A stretch of DNA of 64,000 nucleotides from Bacteroidota bacterium (GTDB taxonomy: Bacteria; Bacteroidota; Bacteroidia; B-17B0; Aurantibacillaceae): assembly GCA_016711805.1 (NCBI GenBank), contig JADJSH010000004.1:1-64000 (forward strand), written 5' to 3'. Below, piece by piece: positions 63,877-64,000 of the stretch (positions are counted from its first letter, which is position 1; each line of letters begins with the position of its first letter). The notes under the pieces are model-generated. The model had not been told where the DNA came from. It worked only from the letters and a program-made list of their open reading frames with translations, and did not search any database. A program made the translations under genes and the position numbers.

Positions 63877-64000
63877 GTAATATAGAATATAGTATTGTAG
63901 TTCCTGTATATGGTTCGGCAAACTCACTTGAGTTATTGCACCAAAACATCTGTGTTTTTTTTGAAAACAAATATTCTTACGAAATTATATATGTAAATGA
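63873..64000 (+). CDS. Family 2 glycosyltransferase (partial, runs off the window)
   Basis: The first ~42 residues are visible. A TTG start overlaps the SDR stop (TTGA) and gives SIVVPVYGSANSLELL, the nucleotide-sugar-binding start of GT2 (GT-A fold) enzymes, then YEIIYVND. Coupling to the acyl cassette supports a role in building an acylated surface glycan. The start may be elsewhere, but the frame is clear. Confidence 0.75.
   Translation, partial: MSNIEYSIVVPVYGSANSLELLHQNICVFFENKYSYEIIYVN

Overview
The window comes from a low-GC member of the Bacteroidota. Evidence: cell-surface proteins with type IX secretion (T9SS) C-terminal sorting domains, a short primary sigma factor without region 1.1, promoters of the TTTG-N19/21-TAnnTTTG type, few Shine-Dalgarno sites, and the usual rpsL-to-rplQ ribosomal supercluster. 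No rRNA, tRNA, insertion sequence, phage gene or CRISPR array was seen.

Layout. (1) 1-440: end of a T9SS cargo protein. (2) 516-9980: an apparently self-contained peptide export and sensing island. It holds six tandem double-glycine leader peptides on the minus strand (one frame-disrupted, one with a long leader), a C39-peptidase ABC transporter, an HlyD-type adaptor, two more leader peptides, and a propeller-type LytS-like histidine kinase with a LytTR response regulator. The two divergent intergenic regions (1939-2222 and 6084-6250) share a pair of 12-bp direct repeats spaced 21 bp apart, a good candidate operator for the LytTR regulator. Six of the eight predicted mature peptides fall into three sequence-related pairs, and another ends in a zincin-like HEAAH motif. 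(3) 9993-24774: housekeeping and envelope genes (phosphoesterase, multi-TM protein, subtilase, rpoD, htrA, dapF, a DUF6624-like protein, an Asp-box propeller protein, DUF1761). (4) 25132-42496: a minus-strand block running rpsL, rpsG, fusA, then the S10/spc/alpha genes to rplQ, with a clear promoter upstream of rpsL. (5) 42820-56230: two very large Ig/PKD-like repeat proteins ending in near-identical gliding-motility-type (T9SS type B) C-terminal domains. (6) 56330-60158: two tandem membrane proteins with TPR tails resembling TMTC/PMT-type GT-C glycosyltransferases. (7) 60832-64000: a translationally coupled KASIII-ACP-KASIII-SDR cassette leading into a family 2 glycosyltransferase, probably for acyl decoration of a surface glycan.

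Sequence quality matters here. Frame breaks, mostly one- or two-base losses in homopolymers or dinucleotide repeats, interrupt the transporter, peptide 5, the second repeat protein, both TPR proteins, both KASIII genes and the essential ribosomal gene rpsE. Because rpsE cannot plausibly be broken in a living cell, most of these are better explained as residual sequencing or assembly errors than as pseudogenes. Gene extents given for these loci assume that.

Working model for region 2 (inference): peptides with a 33-residue leader are cleaved after GG and exported by the C39 transporter with the HlyD protein. They, or a signal linked to them, are sensed by the periplasmic propeller of the kinase, and the LytTR regulator acts on the repeated operators to drive both divergent transcription units, an arrangement analogous to Gram-positive peptide quorum systems.
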